From: Arenicellales bacterium
GTDB lineage: Bacteria; Pseudomonadota; Gammaproteobacteria; BMS3Bbin11
Length of the DNA: 58,146 nucleotides
NCBI GenBank assembly: GCA_029287915.1
Contig: JARFQE010000116.1
Location: forward strand, 1 to 58,146
Direction: 5' to 3'
How positions within the stretch are numbered: position 1 is the stretch's first letter; every line of letters begins with the position of its first letter. Positions 22,859 through 31,968 of the stretch are shown in pieces. Under the pieces are notes generated by a model, which searched no databases, was not told the DNA's origin, and worked only from the letters and a program-made list of their open reading frames with translations. Made by a program: the position numbers and the translations under genes.

Positions 22859-22893
22859 AAGCGCCTCGATAAGAGTAAAATCGACGCTTTTTT
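22859..22893 (+). terminator. Hairpin with T tract upstream of the MFS gene
   Basis: AAGCG and TCGAT in the left arm, separated by CC, pair with ATCGACGCTT in the right arm. Six T residues follow. It reads as a plus-strand terminator or attenuator 68 bases before the MFS start. There is no large plus-strand gene immediately upstream, so it may end a short transcript or regulate the transporter. Confidence 0.55.
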
Positions 22894-22961
22894 AAGCAAC
22901 GAATCAACAGCAAATAGATTTCGAGTAGTGCATGAAAAGAAGTACTAGAAAAGGCACCCCA

Positions 22962-24323
22962 ATGACATCATTAGAGCGTCGCTCTGTCGCTACGCTTGCA
23001 GGTGTATTTGGTCTGCGCATGCTGGGACTGTTCCTGATATTGCCTGTATTCGCGCTCTATGCAGATCAGCTGCAGGGTAATACCGCTTTCCTGACCGGCG
23101 TGGCAATAGGGGCCTATGGTCTAACCCAGGCGATATTTCAGATCCCATTTGGTTTGTTGTCAGACAGATTTGGACGAAAACCCGTGATAGCGGCAGGTCT
23201 GCTGATTTTTGCCATCGGCAGTGTTGTTGCAGCCATGTCAGATAGCATAACTGGTGTCATCATCGGACGGGCTCTGCAGGGCACCGGTGCCATCGCCGCT
23301 GCAGTTATAGCCCTCGCATCTGATCTGACAAGGGAAGAACAACGGACCAAAGCCATGGCGATGATAGGCATGACCATAGGCCTGGCCTTCTTTATGGCAT
23401 TAATGCTTGGGCCGGTGCTGGATCGAAGTATCGGTGTAGCGGGCATATTCTGGCTGACAGCGATACTTGCGATCTTTTCCATTTTTGTGATTTATAAAGC
23501 CGTACCAACACCGGTGGCCAGTCATATCCCGTTGGGCGGGGAGTCGAGTTTACGAAAACAGTTCGCCGTCATTCTGAAAGACATCCACCTGTTGCGGCTC
23601 GATTTTGGTATTTTCAGCCTGCACCTGGTATTGACGGCTCTTTTTGTCGCCGTTCCTTTTACCCTCGTTGAGTCTCTTCAGATCCAGCGCGAATCTCACT
23701 GGGGTATTTACCTGCCGGTGGTTCTGCTGTCTGTTCTGGCAATGGCGCCGCTAGTCATAATGACCACTCGTAAAAAACGTATACCGAACATTTTTTTGAC
23801 CGGAATAGTTCTGCTGCTGATCGGTGAGCTGTTGTTTGCCTTTGGCGCCTACTCAACAATCTGGTTTTTGCTCGGAATGGTGATCTGGTTTACCGGTTTT
23901 AATACCCTGGAGGCACTGCTACCGTCACTGGTTTCACGTCTCGCTCCGGTACGAAATAAAGGAGCAGCGATCGGTATTTACAATAGCGCAGAATTCTTTG
24001 GTGCTTTTCTTGGCGGAGCCCTGGGCGGGCTCATGTTAGGCAGATTTGGCACACAGGGAGTATATCTGATGTGTGCAGGTATTATTTTGTTATGGCTAAT
24101 AGTTATGCTGCCAGCAAGCCCTCCCAGGTTACTGGATACCCGCGTATTGCGGTTCAGTGAGCTCGAGTCAATGGAAAATAGTATTGTCAGTGAATTGTCT
24201 GCTATTGATGGTGTGGAAGAAGTTATCACCATGGCGCCACATGGTGTGGTTTATCTTAAAATAGATTCCGAAGTGCTTGATTCCGATGCCCTTGACAAGT
24301 ATGAGACAGCTGCAGGCAATTAA
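22962..24323 (+). CDS. MFS efflux transporter, YajR-like
   Basis: This is a 453-residue inner-membrane major facilitator with about 12 membrane segments and a small soluble C-terminal domain. The N terminus (ERRSVATLAGVFGLRMLGLFLILPVF), motif A (GLLSDRFGRKPVI) and the motif after it (GRALQGTGAIAAAVIALASDLTRE) match E. coli YajR. Residues from about 385 to 453 resemble the ferredoxin-like YAM domain of YajR. The ATG at 22962 has an AAGG Shine-Dalgarno; an ATG at 22932 would add ten residues. Substrate unknown. It sits between uvrA and ssb. Confidence 0.85.
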   Translation: MTSLERRSVATLAGVFGLRMLGLFLILPVFALYADQLQGNTAFLTGVAIGAYGLTQAIFQIPFGLLSDRFGRKPVIAAGLLIFAIGSVVAAMSDSITGVIIGRALQGTGAIAAAVIALASDLTREEQRTKAMAMIGMTIGLAFFMALMLGPVLDRSIGVAGIFWLTAILAIFSIFVIYKAVPTPVASHIPLGGESSLRKQFAVILKDIHLLRLDFGIFSLHLVLTALFVAVPFTLVESLQIQRESHWGIYLPVVLLSVLAMAPLVIMTTRKKRIPNIFLTGIVLLLIGELLFAFGAYSTIWFLLGMVIWFTGFNTLEALLPSLVSRLAPVRNKGAAIGIYNSAEFFGAFLGGALGGLMLGRFGTQGVYLMCAGIILLWLIVMLPASPPRLLDTRVLRFSELESMENSIVSELSAIDGVEEVITMAPHGVVYLKIDSEVLDSDALDKYETAAGN

Positions 24324-24416
24324 TATATTATCTGCACTGATGGTGGATTCACTGATTCTGTAGACGGGTTTCATGGAGAAGAAGCCTGTAATTTAAAATT
24401 TAAGGAGGCGTTAACG

Positions 24417-24875
24417 ATGGCAAGAGGCGTAAACAAGGTAATTCTGGTTGGTAATCTGGGTAAGGACCCGGAAGTCCGCTATTCACCTAACGGTAGTGCG
24501 ATGGCGAATGTGACTATCGCTACAACAGAGTCATGGAAGGATAGGCAAACCGGAGAAAAACAGGAAAAGACAGAATGGCACAGGGTTGTCTTTTTTAGCC
24601 GACTGGCCGAAATCGTCGGAGAATATCTTAAAAAGGGCAGCCAGGTATATATTGAAGGGCGCCTGCAAACCCGCAAATGGCAGGGACAGGATGGACAGGA
24701 CCGTTATACAACTGAAATTGTAGCAAACGACATGCAAATGCTGGGTAGTCGGTCAGCTGGTAGCGGGACATCTGACTGGAATGATCAACAGAATACAGCG
24801 AACGCTATACCTGGACAGGCACCATCGAGCAGTACACCGCCAGCGGATGATTTCGATGATGACGTACCATTCTAG
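24417..24875 (+). CDS. ssb: Single-stranded DNA-binding protein
   Basis: SSB coats single-stranded DNA in replication, recombination and repair and recruits partners through its C-terminal tip. The 152-residue protein has the OB fold ([39 protein letters not shown]), a Gln/Ser/Pro linker from about residue 110, and the acidic tip DDFDDDVPF that binds partner proteins. A strong AAGGAGG Shine-Dalgarno lies upstream. No SOS box is seen before it. Confidence 0.97.
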   Translation: MARGVNKVILVGNLGKDPEVRYSPNGSAMANVTIATTESWKDRQTGEKQEKTEWHRVVFFSRLAEIVGEYLKKGSQVYIEGRLQTRKWQGQDGQDRYTTEIVANDMQMLGSRSAGSGTSDWNDQQNTANAIPGQAPSSSTPPADDFDDDVPF

Positions 24876-24912
24876 GAGCTGGTTGAGTCAATATTTCTAA
24901 ATACTGCATATT

Positions 24913-24941
24913 AAAGCCCCTCGGAGCAGGGGCTTTTTTTT
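24913..24941 (+). terminator. Rho-independent terminator after ssb
   Basis: AAAGCCCC pairs with GGGGCTTT across an 8-base loop and runs straight into a tract of eight or more T residues. It lies 38 bases after the ssb stop codon. Confidence 0.93.
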
Positions 24942-25113
24942 GGCATTATTTTATTCTGCATGAAATTACCATGACCAGTTATTCATAATAATTACAAAAA
25001 ATGATACCTTTCCAGCAACCTATGATTGTATGGCCTGTCTAACTTTCTTTCGGGAAATCCACTCTATTGATATCCATCATATATAACTTTTGTCCTGCGA
25101 ATGTGAGTGAGTT

Positions 25114-27390
25114 ATGACCAGTTTTATGCATAAAGGTGCCGGACTGTTTGTTCGATTTTACAAACTGACCCCCGCTATTGTAATTGCCTCTTTATTAACT
25201 GCCTGTGATAAAGGCGAGAATAAAGATGCGAAGCACTCTAAAGCTGAAGTGATTAGCGCGATACAGGCATCATCAACTACAGCAGACAGTATTCAAGTGC
25301 AGGCACATGACAGGCAATCAGATATATTCAAACAAAAGTCGGCTGCATCATTAAAACCATTATCATCCTTCCGGCCCGCTGCAGCAAAGGCAAAGGTCCT
25401 GTTCGAATTACCTGTGTGGGAGAAAACTCCTGCGGAAATTGATTCTTCAGTTGATACAGCGATAGCAAAGGCTGATAAAAAGCTTGATGCTATTGCAGCC
25501 CTGTCAGTTGATGACAGTAATTTTTCAAATACAATCGCTGCACTGGATAGTGCTTTTTACGAAGTCGTCAATATCAGTGATCGCATCGATGTCATAAGAG
25601 AGAGCCACCAGAATAAGGAGATGCGTGACAAGGCGCTGGAAACGAGCAAGAAGATCCAGGCCTGGTATGTTGCTGCGGGATTCCGCGAGGATGTCTATAA
25701 AACGGTAGCAGCTTATGCAGAAACCGGGCCTGAACTGCAGGGAGAAGATGCGATGCTGCTGAAACAAACCCTGCGCGATTATCGACGTAACGGGATGGCA
25801 TTAGCAAAAGATAAACGTGAGCAGTTAAAAGCATTAAAGACTGAACTCAATAATATGAGCCTGGAGTTCGCCACAAATATTACAGATGCGAAAGCTGTTG
25901 TTGAATTCACCGCTGAGGAACTGGCCGGCATGCCAGAGGATTTCCTCAATAACAAGGATTTGAAAACGGAACGGGGAACGTACGAAGTAAAAGCAAATGT
26001 CACCTGGCAATACCTCGCGGTTATGCAGGACGCAAGCAATGAGGACACAAGGAAAAAACTGGTTACGTTACGTTCGAACCGGGCCAGGGAGAAAAACGTT
26101 CCCTTGTTTTCCAAAATGCTAAAAACTCGTGCCCAGATTGCTGAAATGCTTGGTTATGACAGTTGGGCTGATTATCGAATCGAGACTAAAATGGCAAAAA
26201 GCGCCAAAACCGCTTACGATTTTGAACAGCGCCTGGTCAAGGGGCTGGAACCCAAGTTTCAGGCAGAAATGGCATTGCTGCAGAAGCTGAAAGCCGAAGA
26301 GACCAGCAACTCTGACGCAGTGATCAATCTTTGGGATATCCGCTATTACAAGAACAAACTGAAGAAAACACGTTATCAGGTTGATACCGACAAATTAAAA
26401 GTTTATTTTGAACTTGATCGTGTGCTGAACGGTATGTTCGGGATCTTTGAGGAAATATTCCGTCTAAAAATCGACAGGAGTGAACCGGGCTATAAATGGG
26501 TCGAAGATTTGCGTCTTTATGCGGTGACAGATGCAAACTCAGGTACCCCTCTGGGGCTGATTTATATGGACCTGTTCCCGCGCGATAACAAATATGGGCA
26601 TTTTGCCCAGTTTGGTGTGACTACTGGCAAGCTGCTCGACGATGGCGTCTATCAGCGACCTGTCGTGGCCCTGATCTGTAACTTCCCACCGCCTACCGAT
26701 GACAAACCCTCATTGCTCAAACATAGTGATGTGGAAACCCTGTTTCATGAGTTTGGCCACGCCCTGCATTCCGTTCTAACGCAGGCTAAATATGCCTCTT
26801 TTTCAGGTACCTCGGTGCCAAGGGATTTCGTCGAGGCACCCTCACAGATGCTTGAAAACTGGGTTTGGGATAAATCAGTACTGGATCGGTTTGCAGTTGA
26901 TTATCGTGACCCGAGCAAAAAAATCCCAGCACAGACACTGAACAAGATGGAAGAGGCCAGGCTTGCTACCATAGGCACCTGGTATCGTCGTCAATTGTCC
27001 TTTGGACTGCTGGATCTTAATTTACACATGAGCAATGAACGGCAAGACTTCGAAAATTTTGTTGAAGTCAGTAATGACATAATGGCGGATGTTTATCTCG
27101 ATCCTCCCACTGACACTGCCTTTGTCGCCTCGTTCGGTCATCTGGGTGGTGGATATGATGCAGGTTACTACGGATACGCCTGGGCAGAAGCAATATCAGC
27201 CGATCTTGCCTCGGTATTCAAAAGCAGTGATGGTGGTCTGATGGACAGAGAAATTGGTAAACGACTGCGTGATGAAATCTACGCCAAAGGCGGATCGCGA
27301 GAGATTGATGACTCAATACAGGCTTTTCTTGGACGACAACGCTCACTACAGGCTTTCTTTGAGTACATAGGATTGAGTGATGAAAAATAA
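25114..27390 (+). CDS. M3-family metallopeptidase, predicted lipoprotein
   Basis: This is a 758-residue zinc peptidase of the thimet oligopeptidase/oligopeptidase A family, which cleaves short peptides inside a closed channel. The zinc site HEFGH is at residues 545-549, with the third ligand in the following EAPSQ segment. Unlike cytosolic E. coli OpdA and Dcp, it has an N-terminal hydrophobic stretch ending in a lipobox (LLTAC, Cys near residue 33), followed by charged residues, so it is probably lipid-anchored in the envelope. The stop overlaps the next gene by 11 bases. Confidence 0.88.
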   Translation: MTSFMHKGAGLFVRFYKLTPAIVIASLLTACDKGENKDAKHSKAEVISAIQASSTTADSIQVQAHDRQSDIFKQKSAASLKPLSSFRPAAAKAKVLFELPVWEKTPAEIDSSVDTAIAKADKKLDAIAALSVDDSNFSNTIAALDSAFYEVVNISDRIDVIRESHQNKEMRDKALETSKKIQAWYVAAGFREDVYKTVAAYAETGPELQGEDAMLLKQTLRDYRRNGMALAKDKREQLKALKTELNNMSLEFATNITDAKAVVEFTAEELAGMPEDFLNNKDLKTERGTYEVKANVTWQYLAVMQDASNEDTRKKLVTLRSNRAREKNVPLFSKMLKTRAQIAEMLGYDSWADYRIETKMAKSAKTAYDFEQRLVKGLEPKFQAEMALLQKLKAEETSNSDAVINLWDIRYYKNKLKKTRYQVDTDKLKVYFELDRVLNGMFGIFEEIFRLKIDRSEPGYKWVEDLRLYAVTDANSGTPLGLIYMDLFPRDNKYGHFAQFGVTTGKLLDDGVYQRPVVALICNFPPPTDDKPSLLKHSDVETLFHEFGHALHSVLTQAKYASFSGTSVPRDFVEAPSQMLENWVWDKSVLDRFAVDYRDPSKKIPAQTLNKMEEARLATIGTWYRRQLSFGLLDLNLHMSNERQDFENFVEVSNDIMADVYLDPPTDTAFVASFGHLGGGYDAGYYGYAWAEAISADLASVFKSSDGGLMDREIGKRLRDEIYAKGGSREIDDSIQAFLGRQRSLQAFFEYIGLSDEK

Positions 27391-28093
27391 TAAATCCAGT
27401 GCCTTCATACTGGGTTTATTTATCTTTCTGGGCCTGGCCACAGCAGGCAAGCTGCTTGCTAGTGCGGCGATCAGTTACAGGGAATTCGAGCGTACAGTGA
27501 CAGTAAAAGGTCTCGCTGAAAAGGAATATCCCGCCGATATTGTGATATGGCCAATCCAGTTTACTGTCGCCAATAATGACCTGGCTGAACTATATAGTTC
27601 TATTGAGACTAGTACAGACAAGATCAGCAAATATCTTGAAAAAAATGGTATTGATAGCGCTGAAGTATCTCTTTCCAGCCCTGCGATTACCGACAAGTCA
27701 GCTCAAAGCTACAATAATTCAAGACCTGCTGAGTTCAGGTATACCGCTATACAGATAGTGACCGTTTATTCAAGAAAAATTGAGCAGGTTCGTCGTGTAA
27801 TGGCGGGTTTGGCACAGCTGGGGAAACAGGGTATTGTCTTCAGTGGTGGCTATGAAACTCGTCCTGAATATATTTTTACCCGATTAAATGAGGTTAAACC
27901 GTCAATGATCGAACAGGCAACAACCAAAGCGAGGGAGGTTGCAATAAAGTTTGCCAACGACTCAAAGAGTAGGCTAGGGAAGATCAAGCGAGCATCTCAG
28001 GGACAATTCAGTATCACTGGCAGAGACAAAAACAATCCCCATATAAAAAGGATTAGAGTGGTCTCGACCGTTGAGTACTATTTATCTGATTGA
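27380..28093 (+). CDS. SIMPL-domain (DUF541) envelope protein
   Basis: This 237-residue protein has an N-terminal hydrophobic segment (residues about 7-27) that is either an uncleaved anchor or a signal peptide. A SIMPL/DUF541 domain follows: RTVTVKGLAEKEYPADIVIWPI, a repeated-strand core and a C-terminal VVSTVEYYL. Family members such as E. coli YggE and the IRAK-binding SIMPL homologues form large assemblies, but their role is unclear. The ATG at 27380 overlaps the peptidase gene, so the two are probably translated together in the envelope. Confidence 0.85.
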   Translation: MKNNKSSAFILGLFIFLGLATAGKLLASAAISYREFERTVTVKGLAEKEYPADIVIWPIQFTVANNDLAELYSSIETSTDKISKYLEKNGIDSAEVSLSSPAITDKSAQSYNNSRPAEFRYTAIQIVTVYSRKIEQVRRVMAGLAQLGKQGIVFSGGYETRPEYIFTRLNEVKPSMIEQATTKAREVAIKFANDSKSRLGKIKRASQGQFSITGRDKNNPHIKRIRVVSTVEYYLSD

Positions 28094-28254
28094 ATAAGCA
28101 CTAAATGGTAGCTGAGCCGTCTGTTGTCGGTAGACAGCTCTACCACCTTCAACGACTTCTGCTCAGGGAAACCTAAGATCCAGGCATCATCGCTGGCGAC
28201 CTTTGACAGTGCATCCCCGACGACACCACGAATCATTTTAGCTATCAGGTCCAT
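28078..28254 (-). pseudogene. Possible decayed gene on the minus strand
   Basis: The minus strand reads an open frame of 58 codons (MDLIAKMIRG... ending LVLIQSDK) that overlaps the 3' end of the SIMPL gene by 16 bases. It has protein-like composition but no Shine-Dalgarno at its ATG. Just upstream, another minus-strand frame reads IPLYVKNGGKIYGLANGIWT before a stop. The two could be joined by a frameshift, which suggests the remains of a longer gene. I do not recognise the family, and an intact small protein is not excluded. Confidence 0.33.
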
Positions 28255-28328
28255 ATTCCATTGGCGAGTCCATAGATCTTGCCACCATTTTTAACGTACA
28301 AAGGAATAGAACAGGCAACATGGCAAGC

Positions 28329-28349
28329 CACTGATACTTAGTATCAGTG
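28329..28349. repeat. Perfect 9-bp inverted repeat
   Basis: CACTGATAC and GTATCAGTG flank a 3-base centre (TTA). No T tract follows on either strand, so it is not an obvious terminator. It lies in the 364-base gap upstream of the ExbB/vWA gene cluster, about 110 bases before the first chosen start, and could be an operator for a dimeric regulator. No other function is visible. Confidence 0.4.
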
Positions 28350-28457
28350 CACCAACAAGATTTATGCCTGTTTAATTCTAACAGCATTAGTGGGTATTTA
28401 AACTCAGTAGCCATGATTCAGTTACTATTCATCTTTTTTGAGTTAAAGTTATTAATT

Positions 28458-29264
28458 ATGAACAATTGCAGGGCAAAATTTCTGTTAATTCTGCTGCCGA
28501 TATTTTATATCGGGCAAAGTCCTGCTGCGTTGTCTGAACAAGAATTACTGCAGCAGCTGCGAGCTGATTATGCCTCCCTGGTGCAGGCGAGAAATGATTT
28601 TGAGGCATTAAAAAGTCGAGGCAACCCGCGTGCTGAAGAAGTTGCAGACTTTGCTGACTGGATCAGCCAGCTTCGTGATCAGCTGTTTGATGACTGCCAG
28701 AAGCTTGCAGCTATCTCCAGTACTCCTTTGCCAGCGGACCTGCCCTGTAACCGATTGTCTGCCAGTAATCCAGCGCCGGCTAATATCGATATCATCGAAG
28801 AAGCAACTGAAGCACAAAAAACGAAACAACTAACGGATCAACTCAATGGCTCCCTTGGTGAGTTCGACGAACGACTGTTGAGAGAACAGGATCGTATCAA
28901 GGCCCGCACGCCACAAACTGAGACCACAGCCAGTTCAAAGGCGGGAGGTGCGTATGCTGCAGATCAGGCGAACGACTCAGGTAATACTTTGGATAATACA
29001 GGTGACGGTGGACAGGCCGGTCAACAGAGTCAGCGAGCTGGTGAGACTGACAATGAGGGCACTCGTAGCGCCAGTAATGGAATGGGTACACCCGCCAGCT
29101 CATCGTCCGGTACCGAAGGCAGTATTCCTGAAGATATTCCTGATGGCAGCGATGACGATATTATCGCCCGACAGATTCGCGAGGCAGCGGAAAAAGAAAC
29201 AGATCCTGAACTAAGAGCGAAACTGTGGGATGAATATCGGCGTTACAGGGAGGCAATACATTAG
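28458..29264 (+). CDS. Exported protein of unknown function, first gene of ExbB/vWA cluster
   Basis: This 268-residue protein starts MNNCRAKFLLILLPIFYIG, a signal peptide with probable cleavage after PAALS. It continues with a helical region (residues about 28-80), a low-complexity Gly/Ser/Asn/Thr linker (about 160-220) and a highly charged helical C terminus rich in Asp, Glu and Arg that ends with EYRRYREAIH. An in-frame GTG at 28347 would extend it by 37 residues but would bury the signal sequence, so I use the ATG. I recognise no family. The next gene starts 9 bases downstream, which places it in the same operon. Confidence 0.65.
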   Translation: MNNCRAKFLLILLPIFYIGQSPAALSEQELLQQLRADYASLVQARNDFEALKSRGNPRAEEVADFADWISQLRDQLFDDCQKLAAISSTPLPADLPCNRLSASNPAPANIDIIEEATEAQKTKQLTDQLNGSLGEFDERLLREQDRIKARTPQTETTASSKAGGAYAADQANDSGNTLDNTGDGGQAGQQSQRAGETDNEGTRSASNGMGTPASSSSGTEGSIPEDIPDGSDDDIIARQIREAAEKETDPELRAKLWDEYRRYREAIH

Positions 29265-29273
29265 AGGCCGAAG

Positions 29274-30482
29274 ATGACTATTAGTAGAAATCTTTTTGTA
29301 ATATTTGCTCTGTTTGCTCTACTGACAGGCTGTGCTACAACTGCCGGGGAGCGCACTGTCAAACAGCAGGAAGTTCTGCAGAAAGCAAAGCAGGAACTGC
29401 CTGAGGAGCAGCTACTTGATGTCTGGATCGAGCAGTTTAAGCCTGGTGAACTAGCACAGGACAAGAACAAAAATCGTGGATTATCGATGGAAATCCGCGA
29501 GGCTGAGGCTCGTTATGTGCCGGTCCACCTACGCAGTGTGATGGAAAAAACCGGATATTGGGGCGCAGTAAGGGTGGTACCGCGTGATACTGAAGGGGCA
29601 GAAGTCCTTGTTTCTGGCACTATCAAGGAGTCCGATGGGGAAAAGCTGGTAATCGAGATTACAGCAATTGATGCCACTGGGCGCAAGTGGTTCAATCGTG
29701 AATACAGCGGTACTGCAGAGAGCTATCAGAAACTGAGTCCAAACACTGATAGCTTTGAACCTCTTTATCATGCCATTGCCAATGACCTGGCACAGTACCG
29801 CAATAAACTCGCGAATAACGAACGGACCACTATCCGGCAGATTGCCGAAATGCGTTTTGCAGCTGACATGGTAGCGGATGCGTTTGCTGGTCATCTAATC
29901 AAGGATGAAAAAGGTCGTTACAGTCTGCTCAGGTTGCCGGCTGAAGATGATCCTGCCTACCGTCGTGTTCAGTTAGTACGTGAGCGAGACTATCTTCTGA
30001 TTGATACGCTTAACGGCCACTATGACAACTTCTATCGAGAGATGGTTTTTCCTTATATGGAATGGCGTCGGGCACGCAGCATAGAAGCCGCTGCCTTACG
30101 CGAGGTCAAGAAAAAAGCCAACACCCAGAAGGCATTAGGAGTTGCTGCTATCCTCGGTGCAATTGCAATCGAAGCATTGGGTGGTTCCAATAACAATGTG
30201 CCAACTGGAACTATGCGAGATGTTATGGTTATTGGCGGACTTTATTCAATTAAGCAGGGAATCGACACCAATGCGCAAAGTACTATCCACCAGGCAGCCA
30301 TTGAAGAGCTTGGTGAGTCGTTCAGCATTGAGGCAAAACCACTGGTCATCGAGGTTGACGGCGAGGAGCATGAACTAACGGGTTCCGCTGAAGCGCAGTA
30401 TCAACAATGGAGGGAGCTGATGAGAAAAATCTATGCTTCTGAAACTGGCCTGGATCCCGTCTCCAGCAATACAGGTAACTGA
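29274..30482 (+). CDS. Lipoprotein of unknown function in ExbB/vWA cluster
   Basis: This 402-residue protein has a lipoprotein signal peptide ending in LLTGC (Cys near residue 19), with Ala at +2, which suggests outer-membrane sorting. The region to about residue 150 alternates beta-like strands and includes a segment like a stand-alone envelope fold (VLVSGTIKESDGEKLVIEITAID). A helical middle follows, and then a short hydrophobic glycine-rich stretch near residue 290 (ALGVAAILGAIAIEALGG) that may contact a membrane or other subunits. No family is recognised. It is closely spaced with both neighbours. Confidence 0.7.
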   Translation: MTISRNLFVIFALFALLTGCATTAGERTVKQQEVLQKAKQELPEEQLLDVWIEQFKPGELAQDKNKNRGLSMEIREAEARYVPVHLRSVMEKTGYWGAVRVVPRDTEGAEVLVSGTIKESDGEKLVIEITAIDATGRKWFNREYSGTAESYQKLSPNTDSFEPLYHAIANDLAQYRNKLANNERTTIRQIAEMRFAADMVADAFAGHLIKDEKGRYSLLRLPAEDDPAYRRVQLVRERDYLLIDTLNGHYDNFYREMVFPYMEWRRARSIEAAALREVKKKANTQKALGVAAILGAIAIEALGGSNNNVPTGTMRDVMVIGGLYSIKQGIDTNAQSTIHQAAIEELGESFSIEAKPLVIEVDGEEHELTGSAEAQYQQWRELMRKIYASETGLDPVSSNTGN

Positions 30483-30486
30483 TTCA

Positions 30487-31968
30487 GTGGATTATGATCT
30501 AAGACCACCTGGCGTAACTCCTGCCAGCTCTAAAGCACCGGAAACAAAAATCATTGCAGCAGGTGGCAATGGCCTGCATCGTCTGGTCTGGGCACTGCTT
30601 GGATTTATTGTTGCCCTGACACTAGTTGTCCTGTTTGTTTTACCCTACATGGTTGCCGACCAGCTGGCAGATGAAGACACAACAGTCGCTGGCGCGGCTG
30701 ATGTCATGCAGCCGCCGCCACTGGCAATCAGTGTTGTGCGTCAGGATGCCGAGCAGGCACTGCAAAAATTTTTACACCTGCGCGCGCAGCCGGATCTAGC
30801 GAATGCTGAGCAGTGGGCAAATGGAGCCTGGCAAGCGGCGATGGATGCAGCTGCTGCTGGGGATGATCATTATGGCCGAGGACAATTCAACGCTGCTTTA
30901 CTATCCTATGAAGATGCCAGCCAGCAGTTGTCTGATCTGCAGGCCAGCCGGATGAAGCGCCTGACAGATACCCTTGCGCGTGGCTGGCAGCTTCTGCAGC
31001 AGAATGATACGGATGAGGCTGTTGAGGCTTTTGAAAGGGTCCTCGCCATGCAGCCGGACAAGCAAGAAGCGCGCCGCGATGCACAGCTAGGTCTTGCGCG
31101 TGCCACGGTGAGGGATGAAGTATTGAAGCTGATGCAACAGGGAAAACACGCCGAGGCCGATAATAATTTGCAGCTTGCAGCCCGATCCTATGCAGCTGCA
31201 TTGCAGCTCGATTCACTTTATGTACCTGCACAGAAGAGCTCTCAGCTGGTCAATGCCAGGCTTGATAGTCTCGCTTTTCAGGAAGCCATGGGCGAGGCAT
31301 TGCATAGTCTGGATAGCGGAAATCTAAAGATTGCTCAACAAGCCATAGAGATCGCTGCGCGGATCTATCCCGATGAGCCTGCGGTAAAAGATGCCCGGCG
31401 ACGTCTTGCAGCTGCCCAGCATCAGTCCAGGCTGAATAACTTGCGCAAAAAGGCTGAGCAATCTGCACAAAATGAAAACTGGTCAGTTGCTGCTGATTAT
31501 TATCGCAAAGCGATTGAGCTTGATGCACGGGCTGCCTATGCCCGTAGTGGGCTTTCCCATGCGCAGAAGCGCATGCAGCTGCACGCGCAGCTTGACCATT
31601 ACCTGTCTGATAGCACACGACTTTCTTCAAAAGAACCATTGGATAATGCGCGTAAACTGCTGGAATCGAACAAACATCTACCTGCAAACGAGCCAAATCT
31701 ATCGAGAAAGATAGCCAGCTTGAAGGAGGCCGTCAGGCTTGCCTCATTGCCAGTTAATTTATATCTCCATTCAGATAACGAAACCGACATAACAATATTT
31801 CATGTCGGACGATTCGGTAAATTTCTGGAAAAGCAGGTCACGCTACGACCTGGCCAGTATACAGTGGCCGGATCCCGTCCCGGTTACCGGGACGTGCGCA
31901 AGGTCATCGTTTTGCAACCTGGAACCAAAACACAGTCTCTGCTGATACGCTGCCGGGAGCCGATTTGA
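30487..31968 (+). CDS. Membrane-anchored TPR protein with PEGA-like C terminus
   Basis: From the GTG at 30487 the protein has 493 residues: a short cytoplasmic N terminus, one membrane segment at about 32-55, then a periplasmic array of TPR-like helical repeats (about 110-390, with segments such as ALLSYEDASQQL, AVEAFERVLAMQPDK and AADYYRKAIELDARAAYA). The C-terminal beta domain (GKFLEKQVTLRPGQYTVAGSRPGYRDV) resembles PEGA. An ATG at 30433 would overlap the lipoprotein gene by 50 bases. GTG sits 4 bases after that stop and is preferred, though neither has a strong Shine-Dalgarno. A scaffolding role is inferred. Confidence 0.7.
   Translation: MDYDLRPPGVTPASSKAPETKIIAAGGNGLHRLVWALLGFIVALTLVVLFVLPYMVADQLADEDTTVAGAADVMQPPPLAISVVRQDAEQALQKFLHLRAQPDLANAEQWANGAWQAAMDAAAAGDDHYGRGQFNAALLSYEDASQQLSDLQASRMKRLTDTLARGWQLLQQNDTDEAVEAFERVLAMQPDKQEARRDAQLGLARATVRDEVLKLMQQGKHAEADNNLQLAARSYAAALQLDSLYVPAQKSSQLVNARLDSLAFQEAMGEALHSLDSGNLKIAQQAIEIAARIYPDEPAVKDARRRLAAAQHQSRLNNLRKKAEQSAQNENWSVAADYYRKAIELDARAAYARSGLSHAQKRMQLHAQLDHYLSDSTRLSSKEPLDNARKLLESNKHLPANEPNLSRKIASLKEAVRLASLPVNLYLHSDNETDITIFHVGRFGKFLEKQVTLRPGQYTVAGSRPGYRDVRKVIVLQPGTKTQSLLIRCREPI

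Noticed and set aside
30433-30486. Upstream ATG for the TPR protein
   Set aside because: It would overlap the lipoprotein gene by 50 bases with poor Shine-Dalgarno spacing. The GTG at 30487 just after the stop is more plausible, though not proven.
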